Shown in pieces: positions 8,381 through 16,935 of a stretch of 64,000 nucleotides of DNA. The notes beneath the pieces were generated by a model that saw nothing but the letters and a program-made list of their open reading frames with translations, had not been told where the DNA came from and searched no databases. The translations under genes and the position numbers were made by a program. Each line of letters begins with the position of its first letter. Position 1 is the stretch's first letter. Source of the stretch: Bacteroidota bacterium (GTDB lineage: Bacteria > Bacteroidota > Bacteroidia > Bacteroidales > JAAUTT01); the NCBI GenBank assembly GCA_030706405.1, contig JAUZOO010000003.1, positions 62,001-126,000 of the forward strand, written 5' to 3'.

Positions 8381-8527
8381 TTAAAGAGATTGCCAACAAT
8401 AACATAAGTTTGATAATTAATAATTTACATAAATAAATCATCCATTAACTCATCTCTAAGAATGGCAAAATTTTCCTTGCTGCACTTCGAAAATAGTATA
8501 CACATAAATGCAGTGATGAGGAGAAGG

Positions 8528-8729
8528 TGTGAATGATGTAACTTAATCTCAAAGTTATGTAATGTTTCTTAAAACAAACGGTTGCAACTTTGTTCTACAA
8601 TTTTATTAAGAATGGATTCAACCATGATGGAATTTACTATCGAAAATAAGAAGTAGGTACTACTGAAGCCAACTTTATCAAAGGCGGGTTGAAAAATCAG
8701 CCTTTGATCTTCATTTTAGACCATTAAAA
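8528..8729 (+). repeat. Diverged direct duplication, unit B
   Basis: Second copy of the unit at 7595-7855, about 60 bases shorter because most of the coiled-coil gene remnant is deleted: the sequence jumps from AACCATGAT (to 8628) to the AATTTACTATCG segment. The conserved hairpin ATCAAAGGC/GCCTTTGAT is at 8677-8708. Confidence 0.7.
8533..8592 (+). promoter_or_regulatory. Stress-type promoter, copy 3
   Basis: ATGATGTAA at 8533-8541 (TGTAA at 8537), TGTAA at 8558-8562 and CAACTTTG at 8585-8592. Spacings equal those of the other copies. The downstream gene is a pseudogene relic. Confidence 0.65.
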
Positions 8730-8738
8730 TTGCGCGAG

Positions 8739-9020
8739 ATGGATTATAACGAAGTAGAAAAAGCAAAAGCCCTTATCATAAGATTATCGAATGTGTTCCT
8801 AATTCTGTTGTTTTTAAACCAATTATAAAAAAAGCAACAGGCAATATAAGTGCGGTTTGATTTGATGCCGGCAAAGTTTTAGCTAAAAAAATAATCCCCT
8901 TCGACAGTTTTGTTCAGATCTATAGATGGCAAGGCAAATAAGGCCCAGACCTCTAACGTAGTAAAAGCCAATTAACGGTTCAAAATGATTTTAACCATCA
9001 TTAAAAGAGGATACAAATAA
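8739..9020 (+). pseudogene. Decayed cupin-domain gene
   Basis: Piecing together frames gives a protein resembling small stress-associated cupins: MDYNEVEKAKALII, a frameshift, then ECVPNSVVFKPIIKKATGN, a TGA, FDAGKVLAKKIIPFDSFVQI, a frameshift into IDGKANKA, a deletion, then KAN, a TAA, and RFKMILTIIKRGYK ending at TAA 9018-9020. At least two frameshifts, two in-frame stops and one internal deletion are needed, so it is dead. It probably belonged to the same stress set as its neighbours. Confidence 0.7.
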
Positions 9021-9059
9021 GCAGCAATAGTTTGCGTATTTCAAAGCTATTTAGTTCGA

Positions 9060-9275
9060 ATGATTAAAATTCAAAAAATGAACAAAAAAGAAGTCTCAGG
9101 AAGTAGGAATAAGCTAAGAGGAAAACCTAAAAGGAAGTTTTCAATAATAACAAACTATGAATTAATGCCTAAAGAAAACTATAAAGTGGATGTGTTTAAA
9201 AAACTTCAAATCGACCTTGGCAAAACAAAAGAAGAATTGCACAAGATTATCTTAGCTCTTTTCTCATCAACGTAA
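9060..9275 (+). CDS. CsbD-like general stress protein
   Basis: The 71-residue (or 65-residue, if ATG 9078 is used) basic protein follows the CsbD pattern: a start MNKKEVSGSRNKLRGKPK in place of the usual WNELKGKLK, KFSIITNYEL, and a C-terminal LGKTKEELHKII. The consensus Trp is Arg here and the central part is divergent, so it is a drifting member. CsbD proteins are abundant small proteins made under general stress, with no known enzymatic role. ATG 9078 fits the usual family start better than 9060. Confidence 0.72.
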   Translation: MIKIQKMNKKEVSGSRNKLRGKPKRKFSIITNYELMPKENYKVDVFKKLQIDLGKTKEELHKIILALFSST

Positions 9276-9339
9276 ACCAAAAAATTGATAAGCAAAATGC
9301 TTATCAATTTGAAATTTAACCCTTTAAAATAAACACAAA

Positions 9340-9783
9340 ATGAAAGCGATTAGATTGAGTTCCCTAAAAAAATATATTTTTTTAGGCATTTTGACAACAA
9401 TGATTTTGTTTTTATTTGATTCCTGTGCTATAAAAGCAAAGTTTATGACTTCGTCGGTTGTTCCGGGAGCAGAAGGTTATGCGAAGGTAAAAAAAGACAA
9501 TAACAAGAATTACGTTATTCAAATATACATAACCAATTTAGCTGAAGTCTCAAGACTACAAACATCGAAACAAACCTATGTAATTTGGATAGTTACAGAT
9601 GAGGGAACGACAAAAAATATCGGGCGGTTAAAAACTTCATCAGGCCTTTTTTCAAAAAGCATGAAAGCATCTTTTGAGACGGTATCTTCGGTTAAACCTA
9701 CCAAAATATTTATTACAGCCGAAGTTGACGGAATTGTTCAATATCCGGATTCGCAAATTGTATTAACAACAGACAAATTTTGA
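9340..9783 (+). CDS. Conserved putative lipoprotein
   Basis: The 147-residue protein starts with a basic/hydrophobic signal segment (about 8-28) ending in the lipobox-like FDSC (Cys29), followed by a predicted beta-rich domain with the segments NKNYVIQIYITNLAEVSRL, TYVIWIVTDEG, and KPTKIFITAEVDG. This type of protein recurs in Bacteroidota stress clusters beside CsbD and YtxH genes; its function is unknown. The domain resembles immunoglobulin-like or anti-sigma-type beta-sandwiches, but that is impression only. Confidence 0.7.
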   Translation: MKAIRLSSLKKYIFLGILTTMILFLFDSCAIKAKFMTSSVVPGAEGYAKVKKDNNKNYVIQIYITNLAEVSRLQTSKQTYVIWIVTDEGTTKNIGRLKTSSGLFSKSMKASFETVSSVKPTKIFITAEVDGIVQYPDSQIVLTTDKF

Positions 9784-9932
9784 ATTAATCATTAGGCAAT
9801 ACTTAGAAAGTGGAGGCTATAAATCATTTTTTTAATTCATAGAATAATTACAACACAAGTAACAACAAAGTCAATTAAACAACTGATTATAAAGTAACAA
9901 ACATAAAAACAAACGACATAAAAAAAATAATT

Positions 9933-10370
9933 TTGCCCCTTGCTATAGCCGTATTTATGACAGAAACTATGTTTAGCAGTTGCCAGTCGTCGACTAAAAA
10001 AGTGGAAAATGCCCAGGATAATTTGCAGAACGCAAAAGACAATGTGGTAGTAGCTAAACAAGAACTGAACCAAGCGCTAAAAGATTCTATTCAACAATTC
10101 AAAAAAGAATCAGAAGAAAAAATCAGCAATTATGAAAAGAACATTGCTGATTTAAAAGCAAAAATAGCTATCCAAAAAAAGGAGAATAAAGCTCTATACG
10201 AAAAAAAATTAGCCCGTTTAGAACAAAAAAGCAACGATTTGAAAAAGAAACTGGCCGATTATAAAAAAGACGAGAAGGATAAATGGACATCTTTTAAGAA
10301 TGAATTCAACCATGATATGGATGAGTTGAGTAAAGAATTTAAAGATTTAACAGTTAAAAATACCAAATAA
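9933..10370 (+). CDS. Coiled-coil lipoprotein; annotated start lost or non-standard
   Basis: The protein is almost entirely helical and rich in Lys, Glu, Asn and Gln (about 20-140) after a short hydrophobic stretch and lipobox-like FSSC (Cys17). In frame just upstream the sequence reads ATA-AAA-AAA-ATA-ATT before TTG 9933, so the natural start would be an Met-Lys-Lys signal peptide with ATG at 9918, but the codon is ATA. Either translation starts at ATA 9918 or TTG 9933, or the gene has lost its start and is dying; two relics of the same gene lie at 7707 and 8608. It may act as a periplasmic spacer or stress protein; no family function is known. Confidence 0.6.
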   Translation: MPLAIAVFMTETMFSSCQSSTKKVENAQDNLQNAKDNVVVAKQELNQALKDSIQQFKKESEEKISNYEKNIADLKAKIAIQKKENKALYEKKLARLEQKSNDLKKKLADYKKDEKDKWTSFKNEFNHDMDELSKEFKDLTVKNTK

Positions 10371-10430
10371 CAGAAACTATAAAGTATACAAAATAAGAGC
10401 TTTACAATATCAATTATAAATTAAGAAAAC

Positions 10431-11057
10431 ATGAAAAAACTAATTTTAATGATAATAGCTGTTCTCTTCGTGGTTAGCATTAGCAGAGCGCAGGAAAACA
10501 GATCAGATTTTCGGGACAGGTTTCAGCTTGGCCTGAAAGCAGGGGTAAATTATTCAAATGTGTATGATGCGCAAGGCGAGGAATTTCATGCCGATCCCAA
10601 ATTTGGATTGGCAGCGGGCATTTTCTTTGCAATTCCTATAGGGAGATATATAGGTATTCAACCTGAAGTATTATTTTCTCAGAAAGGCTTTAAAGCAACA
10701 GGCAAAATCCTTGGCAATAGCTACGACTTTACCCGCACCACAAATTATCTTGATATACCCATTTTACTTCAGGTGAAACCAATTGAATTCTTGACTTTAT
10801 TGGCTGGCCCTCAATTTTCATACCTGATGAAACAAAAGGATGAATTTGCAAATGCAACAATGGAGCAAGAATTCCAAAATGAAAATATTCGTAAAAACAT
10901 TTTATGCATCCTGGGAGGTGTCGATATTAACCTAAGCCATCTTGTACTTGGAGCAAGACTTGGGTGGGATATTAAGAATAATAACGGAGATGGGACATCA
11001 ACAACCCCTCGTTACAAAAATGTATGGTACCAGGCTACTTTAGGGTTCAGGTTTTAA
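10431..11057 (+). CDS. PorT-type outer-membrane beta-barrel protein
   Basis: The 208-residue protein has a signal peptide (1-21, ending SRAQ) and a beta-barrel of the Bacteroidota porT/OmpW-like group: FQLGLKAGVNYSNV, YIGIQPEVLFSQKGF, YLDIPILLQVKP, and a C-terminal strand ending in aromatic Phe (LGFRF), the usual BAM signal. It sits in the outer membrane. Such small barrels are structural or stress-linked and are not general porins; no ligand can be inferred. It follows the coiled-coil lipoprotein by 60 bases. Confidence 0.85.
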   Translation: MKKLILMIIAVLFVVSISRAQENRSDFRDRFQLGLKAGVNYSNVYDAQGEEFHADPKFGLAAGIFFAIPIGRYIGIQPEVLFSQKGFKATGKILGNSYDFTRTTNYLDIPILLQVKPIEFLTLLAGPQFSYLMKQKDEFANATMEQEFQNENIRKNILCILGGVDINLSHLVLGARLGWDIKNNNGDGTSTTPRYKNVWYQATLGFRF

Positions 11058-11158
11058 TCATAAACTTAATGGACGTTTCTATTTATTTGATAGTTATAAA
11101 TGTCCATAATACCTATTAAATTATAAAACAATAACCATAGGTGAAAAATAATAAAATC

Positions 11159-11314
11159 ATGGGAAATCTACTTTATTTAATAGCGGTAATTCTGGTAATC
11201 GCATGGGCAATAGGATTTTTTGCCTATAGTACCGGAGGCTTCATACACATTCTTCTTGTTATTGCACTAGTTGCAGTAATTCTTAGGATCATTCAAGGAA
11301 ATAAATCATTTTAA
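11159..11314 (+). CDS. lmo0937-like small membrane protein, copy 1
   Basis: A 51-residue protein of two hydrophobic helices: MGNLLYLIAVILVIAWAIGF, a short turn with STGG, and IHILLVIALVAVILRII. It matches the small lmo0937-type membrane proteins found in stress operons of many bacteria. A near-identical paralogue lies at 20028. It was found by reading the gap between the barrel protein and the next gene; an A-rich stretch precedes the ATG at 11159. Function unknown, probably inner membrane. Confidence 0.85.
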   Translation: MGNLLYLIAVILVIAWAIGFFAYSTGGFIHILLVIALVAVILRIIQGNKSF

Positions 11315-11325
11315 ATTAAAACAAC

Positions 11326-11652
11326 ATGAAAAAAATTGCACTTGGTTTAATAGCAGCATTCTTGCTATTAACTTTTAATCCGTATTTATCGAATGCAGCT
11401 CCTAATCCGGCACCTACCACTTTAGCCGGCACATTGCCTACAGAAAAGGCTGATGCTAAAGCTAAAACATTACTGCTGAGGTTAAACGAAATAAAGGCGA
11501 TGGATAAGTCAACTTTAACGTCGTATGACAAGAAAAATTTACGAAAAGAAGTACGTACAATCAAACGCGAGCTTAGAGATATCAGTGGAGGCGTATATCT
11601 TTCGGTGGGCGCAATAGTTTTGATTATATTATTGTTGGTTATTTTGTTGTAA
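11326..11652 (+). CDS. Small exported protein with C-terminal membrane anchor
   Basis: The 108-residue protein has a signal peptide (1-24, ending SNAA), a Pro/Thr-rich then Lys/Glu-rich helical middle (about 40-86, with RLNEIKAMDKSTLTSYDKK) and a hydrophobic C-terminal helix (89-108, ending LLLVILL). It starts 11 bases after the lmo0937-like gene and ends 19 bases before the YtxH gene, so the three are one operon. Such proteins are common in Bacteroidota stress clusters; function unknown. Confidence 0.75.
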   Translation: MKKIALGLIAAFLLLTFNPYLSNAAPNPAPTTLAGTLPTEKADAKAKTLLLRLNEIKAMDKSTLTSYDKKNLRKEVRTIKRELRDISGGVYLSVGAIVLIILLLVILL

Positions 11653-11671
11653 ATAAGTAAAACCAAAAAAA

Positions 11672-11932
11672 ATGAACACAGGAAAAGCAATATTAGGCGT
11701 CATGGTTGGCGTGGCAGCAGGAGCATTGCTAGGGGTTTTATTTGCCCCTGGAAAAGGCTTGGATACCCGAAAAAAATTATCTAAAAAGGGCGAAGACTAT
11801 AAGGATGCCGTAAAAGAAAAATTTAATGAGTTTCTTGACAACATCACTGAAAAGTGTGAAAAAGTAAAGGAAAAAGTCTCCGACTTTACAGAACAGGGTA
11901 AAACCAAGGTACAAGAAGCTGCAAAAAATTAA
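11672..11932 (+). CDS. YtxH-domain stress protein
   Basis: The 86-residue protein has an N-terminal glycine-rich membrane helix (about 5-28, VGVAAGALLGVLFAPGKG) with the family hallmark LFAPxxG, then a Lys/Glu-rich coiled coil. YtxH proteins are general-stress membrane proteins of unknown mechanism. It is the last gene of the lmo0937-like/anchor/YtxH operon, followed by two strong hairpins. Confidence 0.85.
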   Translation: MNTGKAILGVMVGVAAGALLGVLFAPGKGLDTRKKLSKKGEDYKDAVKEKFNEFLDNITEKCEKVKEKVSDFTEQGKTKVQEAAKN

Positions 11933-11937
11933 AAAAC

Positions 11938-12035
11938 GGCCGTAGGGTAACCTATTTTTTAAAAAATCACCCTCTAGGCCCACTCAGAAAAGTCTAATTT
12001 CTAAGCTTAACCCAGACTTGGCTATTCTGAGTGGG
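11938..12035. terminator. Two consecutive hairpins after the YtxH operon
   Basis: The first is an imperfect long stem from GGCC 11938 to GGCC 11980, with TAGGGT pairing to ACCCT(C)TA and a TTTTTT/AAAAAA core. The second pairs CCCACTCAGAA (11979-11989) with TTCTGAGTGGG (12025-12035), with an inner AAGTCT/AGACTT stem. A weak T-rich run follows. They probably end the operon; the second could also be a structured RNA element. Confidence 0.6.
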
Positions 12036-12094
12036 TTCCTTATTACAAAGGATATCTACATGAGCAGAGCGAATCAATCGAATTCTAAAAAGTC

Positions 12095-13206
12095 ATGATA
12101 GATGAAGAATTAAAAATACCCTTTTACGCAAAGGCAAGCCTTTTACTGATTGGAATATTTGTCTTTATAACAATTTTGTACATCGCTCAGGACATTATTG
12201 TTCCACTGGTATTCGCATTCATTATTGCCATTGTACTCCACCCGGTCGTTTACTTTTTGGTCAGGATGAGAATAAACAGGGTCGTGGCTATTGTAATTAC
12301 GTTATTATTAACTTTTTTAGTTATTGCAGGGTTTTGTGTTCTTTTATTTTCGCAGGCGAGCCGGTTTAGTGAATCGTGGCCTATTCTGGTCGATAAATTT
12401 AGCGGGGTAATTAACCAAGCCATCTCTAGGGTCTCAGATTATTTTTACATACCCCAACAGATGTTCATGACTGGATTATAAAAACTAAAGGAGAACTCAT
12501 CAATACCAGTAGTGCTGCAATTGGACAGACACTCATCACTGTAGGTGGATGGATCGTAATATTATTTTTAATTCCCGTTTACGTCTTTATGATATTGTTT
12601 TACCAGCCACTCTTACTTGAGTTTATACACAAGCTTTTCGGTACAAATTACCAAAGTCATGTGAGCGAAATAGTTACTCAAACAAAGACTCTTATTCAAC
12701 GCTATCTTACAGGACTAGCAATAGAGGCTCTTTTAGTAGCAATATTAAATATTGGGGCTCTTTTGGCGCTGGGAATTGATTATGCTATCCTGCTCGGTAT
12801 TATTGGAGCATTGCTCAACGTGATCCCATACATCGGAGGAATTGTGGCAGTAGCCTTGCCTATGATGGTTGCGCTGGCCACCAAATCAACAGCATGGTAT
12901 GCCGTTTATGTCCTTGTAAGTTATTATTTCATTCAACTAATAGACAACAATTACATTGTCCCTAAAATAGTTGCATCAAAAGTAAAGATTAATGCCTTTT
13001 TCTCGATAATAGCTGTAATAGCAGGAAATGCTTTATGGGGTATAGCCGGTATGTTTCTTTCCATACCGCTCCTTGCCATTGTAAAACTTATTTTCGACCA
13101 TATCGAGCCTTTAAAGCCTTGGGGATATCTATTGGGAGATACCATGCCATCAACATTAAAAATTAAACCTATCCGCCTAAAGTGGATAAAAAAGAAATTA
13201 TTATGA
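12095..13206 (+). pseudogene. AI-2E family transporter (PerM-like), split by one frameshift
   Basis: The first part (12095-12481) and the second (in frame to 13206) together give about 370 residues, a normal length for the AI-2E/PerM exporters, which are inner-membrane proteins with about eight helices. The break lies at CCCC 12452-12455: one added C would continue as ...IPPTDVHDWIIKTKGEL into the second frame. The membrane segments IIVPLVFAFIIAIVLHP, GIIGALLNVIPYIGGIV and NNYIVPKIVASKV are typical. Either a true pseudogene or a base-call error in a homopolymer. Its stop overlaps the next gene's ATG (ATGA). Confidence 0.85.
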
Positions 13207-14246
13207 TACAGGTTAAAAAAGAAGGTGTATTACTGACAAAGACCGGATTAGAATTTGAGAATGAAGGTGTATTAAACCCTGCAGTAATACGAGAAGGAGA
13301 TAGTGTGCATCTTTTTTACAGAGCTGTGCGACAAGGAAATAATTCGAGTATTGGGTATTGCCGGCTTGATGGCCCATTAACCGTTGCCGAACGATGGGAC
13401 AAACCTATAATAGTCCCAGAATTTGACTATGAATCGCACGGTGTAGAAGATGCGCGCATAACAAAGATTGATGATGTGTATTACATGACCTATACCGGGT
13501 ACGATGGAACAAATGCCCGGGGAGCGTTAGCTACGTCGAAAGATTTAATTCATTTTGAAAAGCAGGGGTTAATCGTTCCACCCCTCACATTTGCGGAATT
13601 TGTTTCCCTTGTAGAATCGTCCGGAAAAATAAATGAAAACTATTACCTGGATCCAAAGTTTTATTACCTGCCGACTGATACTGAGAGAAAAAAACTACTA
13701 TGGGACAAAAATGTCATTTTCTTTCCCCGAAAAATAAATGGAAAGTTAGTATTTTTCCACAGGCTAAGACCTGGTATTCAACTTGTTTATGTAAATAGCT
13801 TAAAAGAACTTACCAAAGAATTTTGGAAGGATTACTTTCTTAACATGCACGAGCATATCGTCCTTGACCCTATTTATGAGTATGAGTTAGCTTATATTGG
13901 CAGTGGTTGTCCACCCATTGAAACAGAACACGGATGGTTATTGATCTACCACGGAGTGAAAAGGACTGAGGAAGGTTTTTTTATTTATTCTGCCTGTGCA
14001 GCCTTACTCGATTTAAATAATCCTGTAAAAGAGATAGCGCGGTTGCCTTATACTTTGTTCTCGCCCGAATACGAATGGGAACTAACAGGAGAAGTTAATA
14101 ATGTGGTTTTTCCTACTGGTACAGCCATATTTGGAAATACCCTGTTTATCTATTATGGAGCTGCCGATAGTCGAATAGCCTGCGCTTCAGTGAATTTATC
14201 GGATTTAGTAGCCGAATTGTTAACATATACAACCTTTACACCTTAA
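13203..14246 (+). CDS. GH130-family glycoside phosphorylase/hydrolase
   Basis: About 347 residues of a five-bladed beta-propeller of the GH130 (PH1107-like) group: NPAVIREGDSVHLFYRA, YCRLDG, GVEDARITKIDDVYYMTYTG, and IYHGVK near the C-terminal blades. GH130 enzymes cleave beta-mannosides, most by phosphorolysis giving mannose 1-phosphate. I chose ATG 13203, which overlaps the preceding stop as ATGA, over an ATG 21 bases earlier. No signal peptide, so cytoplasmic. The GT4 gene 58 bases downstream suggests a linked mannose-type glycan or compatible-solute pathway. A stem TTTGTGC/GCACAAA lies between them at 14254-14276. Confidence 0.88.
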   Translation: MIQVKKEGVLLTKTGLEFENEGVLNPAVIREGDSVHLFYRAVRQGNNSSIGYCRLDGPLTVAERWDKPIIVPEFDYESHGVEDARITKIDDVYYMTYTGYDGTNARGALATSKDLIHFEKQGLIVPPLTFAEFVSLVESSGKINENYYLDPKFYYLPTDTERKKLLWDKNVIFFPRKINGKLVFFHRLRPGIQLVYVNSLKELTKEFWKDYFLNMHEHIVLDPIYEYELAYIGSGCPPIETEHGWLLIYHGVKRTEEGFFIYSACAALLDLNNPVKEIARLPYTLFSPEYEWELTGEVNNVVFPTGTAIFGNTLFIYYGAADSRIACASVNLSDLVAELLTYTTFTP

Positions 14247-14304
14247 AAAAGACTTTGTGCATAGAAGTTGCACAAAACCTATAAATTAATTAAACTACAT
14301 TCTT

Positions 14305-16644
14305 GTGAAAAATAAAATAGCTTTTTATCCGGTTAATGACGAAGTCAAGTCTTCGCAAAAGCTGTCTGACTTCAAGAATCCTATTAGCCCCGGGATTACT
14401 CCTGAAAAAAATAGACAAAAAGCCAGTGTGGATAATACAAATGAGTTGGCTGAAATTTTGTTTATTACCTCCTATCCTCCCAGGGAATGTGGCATTGCAA
14501 CCTATTCGCAGGATTTGATAAAAGCACTGAATAATAATTTTAACAAATCCTTATTGGTGAAAGTTTGCGCTTTGGAATCGGGTGATGAAAGTTATCCCTA
14601 TCCCGATGAAGTAAAATATACGCTTAAAACATCGTTGGCTCATGAATATGAAAAATTGGCATCAACAATTAATAATGACAACCGCATTGAAATTGTATTG
14701 ATCCAGCATGAGTTTGGTTTTTTCAGATTGCAGGAACAAGCATTTATGCAATTTATATACGAACTTTCAAAGCCTGTTATTATTGTATTTCATACGGTAC
14801 AACCTCACCCCGATGAACAGTTAAGGCTAAAAATAAAAAGTATTGGGGTTGCCTGCGAATCGATCGTGGTAATGACCCATACTTCGTCTATGATTTTAAC
14901 AGATGATTATGGCTTGCCCCAGGAAAAAATAACGGTGATACCCCACGGTACCCATTTAGTACTCCATTTAAGCGAAAAATTATTGAAGGAAAAATATGGC
15001 CTAAAGAACCGAAAAGTGCTGAGTACATTTGGACTCTTAAGTTCGGGAAAAAGTATCGAAACCACCATTGAAGCTTTACCGGCCATTGTTAAGCAATGCC
15101 CTGAGGTAGTATTTTTAATCATCGGGAAAACGCATCCGGAAGTTAAAAAAGCAGAGGGCGAAAAATACAGGGAAAGCCTTGAGCAAAAAGTGAAGGATTA
15201 TGCTCTTGAGGATCATGTGCAATTTATTAACAGTTATTTGGCGTTGCCCGATTTGCTCGAATATTTGCAGCTTACCGATATTTATCTGTTTACCTCCAAC
15301 GATCCTAACCAAGCCGTAAGCGGTACCTTTGCGTATGCCATGAGCTGTGCCTGCCCCATTATTTCTACACCTATTCCTCATGCACGAGAAGTGTTAACGG
15401 AGGACACAGGAATTATTTTCGATTTTCGCAACTCACAACAATTAGCCGATAGTGTTATCCGGTTACTCAACGATGACCCGTTACGAATGCATATAAGTTT
15501 AAATGCCTTGCAGAAAATAGTTTCCACAGCTTGGGAAAATTCGGCCATAGCACATGCTATGTTGTTTGAACAAACGGGTGGCGGTAAAATTACAATACAG
15601 TATAATTTCCCGTCTATCAAGCTGGACCACCTGAAACAAATGACCACCAAAACCGGGATCATTCAGTTTTCAAAAATCAATCAACCCGATATCAGCAGTG
15701 GTTATACCCTCGATGATAACGCCAGGGCACTGGTAGCTATGTGTATGTATTTTGAATTGACGGGTGATAATGAAGCGATGTATAGCATCCAGAAATATTT
15801 CAACTTTATAAAATATTGCCAACAACCTGACGGCGACTTTTTAAATTATGTGGATAAGGACCTCAAATTTACCGATCAGAATAAAACGACCAATTTAGAC
15901 GATTCCAATGGAAGGGCTGTTTGGGCTTTGGGATATTTGACATCAACGGGTAAGTTGCCCCGGGAAATCACATCTGAGGCAGAAATAATCCTCCAAAAGG
16001 CACTGCTTCAGATGGATGCGGTTTATTCCACCCGTGCCATGGCTTTTGCTATAAAAGGGCTTTATTATTATCATAGAACGACAAAATCGCACCAAAATAA
16101 CGTCCTTTTAAAAACTTTCGCCAATCGTTTGGTTGCGATGTATCAGCATGAATCGACCGAAAATTGGGAATGGTTTGAAAGCTATCTGACTTATGCAAAC
16201 AGCGTATTGCCCGAAGCCATGTTATATGCCTGGCAGCTAACCGGCGCCCCCATTTATAGAGATATTGCCCTGATATCGTTTGATTTTCTGTTGTCGCAAA
16301 TTTTTAATGAAAACGGGATCGAAGTAATTTCCAACAAAAACTGGCAGCAGAAGGGTGTAAAAGCCGGACATTTTGGCGAACAACCCATCGATGTTGCTTA
16401 CACTATTTTGGCGTTAAGCAAGTTTTACGAGGTATTCCGGCACGAAGATTATCGTAAAAAGATGGAAACTGCCTTCAACTGGTTTTTAGGGAACAACCGC
16501 TTGCATCAAATCGTTTATAACCCTTGTACCGGCGGTTGTTACGACGGACTGGAGGAAATGCATGTAAACCTCAATCAAGGAGCAGAGTCAACGATAAGCT
16601 ACCTGATGGCTCGATTAACCATGGAAAGGTATAAGAATGAATAA
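14305..16644 (+). CDS. GT4 glycosyltransferase fused to an alpha-helical glycosidase-like domain
   Basis: The 779-residue protein begins at GTG. Residues about 45-420 are a GT4 glycosyltransferase (start FITSYPPRECGIATYS, phosphate-binding STFGLLSSGKSIET, and the sugar-nucleotide region CACPIISTPIPHAREVLTE). Residues about 430-779 form a helical repeat resembling an (alpha/alpha) six-hairpin glycosidase fold, with GYTLDDNARALVAMC and PCTGGCYDGLEE. The two-domain form is known in Bacteroidota beside GH130 genes. It is cytoplasmic and probably makes or remodels a mannose-containing oligosaccharide; substrate is inferred from the neighbour only. Confidence 0.85.
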   Translation: MKNKIAFYPVNDEVKSSQKLSDFKNPISPGITPEKNRQKASVDNTNELAEILFITSYPPRECGIATYSQDLIKALNNNFNKSLLVKVCALESGDESYPYPDEVKYTLKTSLAHEYEKLASTINNDNRIEIVLIQHEFGFFRLQEQAFMQFIYELSKPVIIVFHTVQPHPDEQLRLKIKSIGVACESIVVMTHTSSMILTDDYGLPQEKITVIPHGTHLVLHLSEKLLKEKYGLKNRKVLSTFGLLSSGKSIETTIEALPAIVKQCPEVVFLIIGKTHPEVKKAEGEKYRESLEQKVKDYALEDHVQFINSYLALPDLLEYLQLTDIYLFTSNDPNQAVSGTFAYAMSCACPIISTPIPHAREVLTEDTGIIFDFRNSQQLADSVIRLLNDDPLRMHISLNALQKIVSTAWENSAIAHAMLFEQTGGGKITIQYNFPSIKLDHLKQMTTKTGIIQFSKINQPDISSGYTLDDNARALVAMCMYFELTGDNEAMYSIQKYFNFIKYCQQPDGDFLNYVDKDLKFTDQNKTTNLDDSNGRAVWALGYLTSTGKLPREITSEAEIILQKALLQMDAVYSTRAMAFAIKGLYYYHRTTKSHQNNVLLKTFANRLVAMYQHESTENWEWFESYLTYANSVLPEAMLYAWQLTGAPIYRDIALISFDFLLSQIFNENGIEVISNKNWQQKGVKAGHFGEQPIDVAYTILALSKFYEVFRHEDYRKKMETAFNWFLGNNRLHQIVYNPCTGGCYDGLEEMHVNLNQGAESTISYLMARLTMERYKNE

Positions 16645-16664
16645 ATTGTCTGTTGGAAGGGCTT

Positions 16665-16910
16665 ATGCTACATAACCGTGAAAATCATTCTAATGAAAAA
16701 AATGGAATGAAATTTATAAAGCTGATAACCAGAGCAAACCTGCTTATTGCCTTTATTATTGTTATGCTTTTTTTCGTGCTTTATAGCAAAAAATCAATGA
16801 TGGATAATTGGGTAAGAATAATTGGTTTTCAATGGATATGGGTTCCCATGGTGGTTTTTCTTTTGGCGGCCATATTTTATGCCCGTTTTTTTTTCAGGAA
16901 GAGAAAATGA
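16665..16910 (+). CDS. Small two-helix membrane protein
   Basis: An 81-residue protein (ATG 16665, after GGAAGG) with a helix at about 24-41 (LLIAFIIVMLFFVLYS) and another at about 55-75 (WVPMVVFLLAAIFYARF), ending FFRKRK. I know no family name. A broken copy lies on the minus strand at 45394-45597 directly upstream of the alpha-glucan phosphorylase gene, so both copies neighbour glycan-phosphorylase genes. A TTG at 16653 could extend the frame by four codons. Confidence 0.65.
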   Translation: MLHNRENHSNEKNGMKFIKLITRANLLIAFIIVMLFFVLYSKKSMMDNWVRIIGFQWIWVPMVVFLLAAIFYARFFFRKRK

Positions 16911-16935
16911 TCGATTTCAAAAACGGCAACTACTG

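Noticed and set aside
12452-12481. Programmed frameshift in the AI-2E gene
   Set aside because: There is no slippery heptamer with a downstream stem, and this family is not known to use frameshifting; mutation or base-call error fits better.
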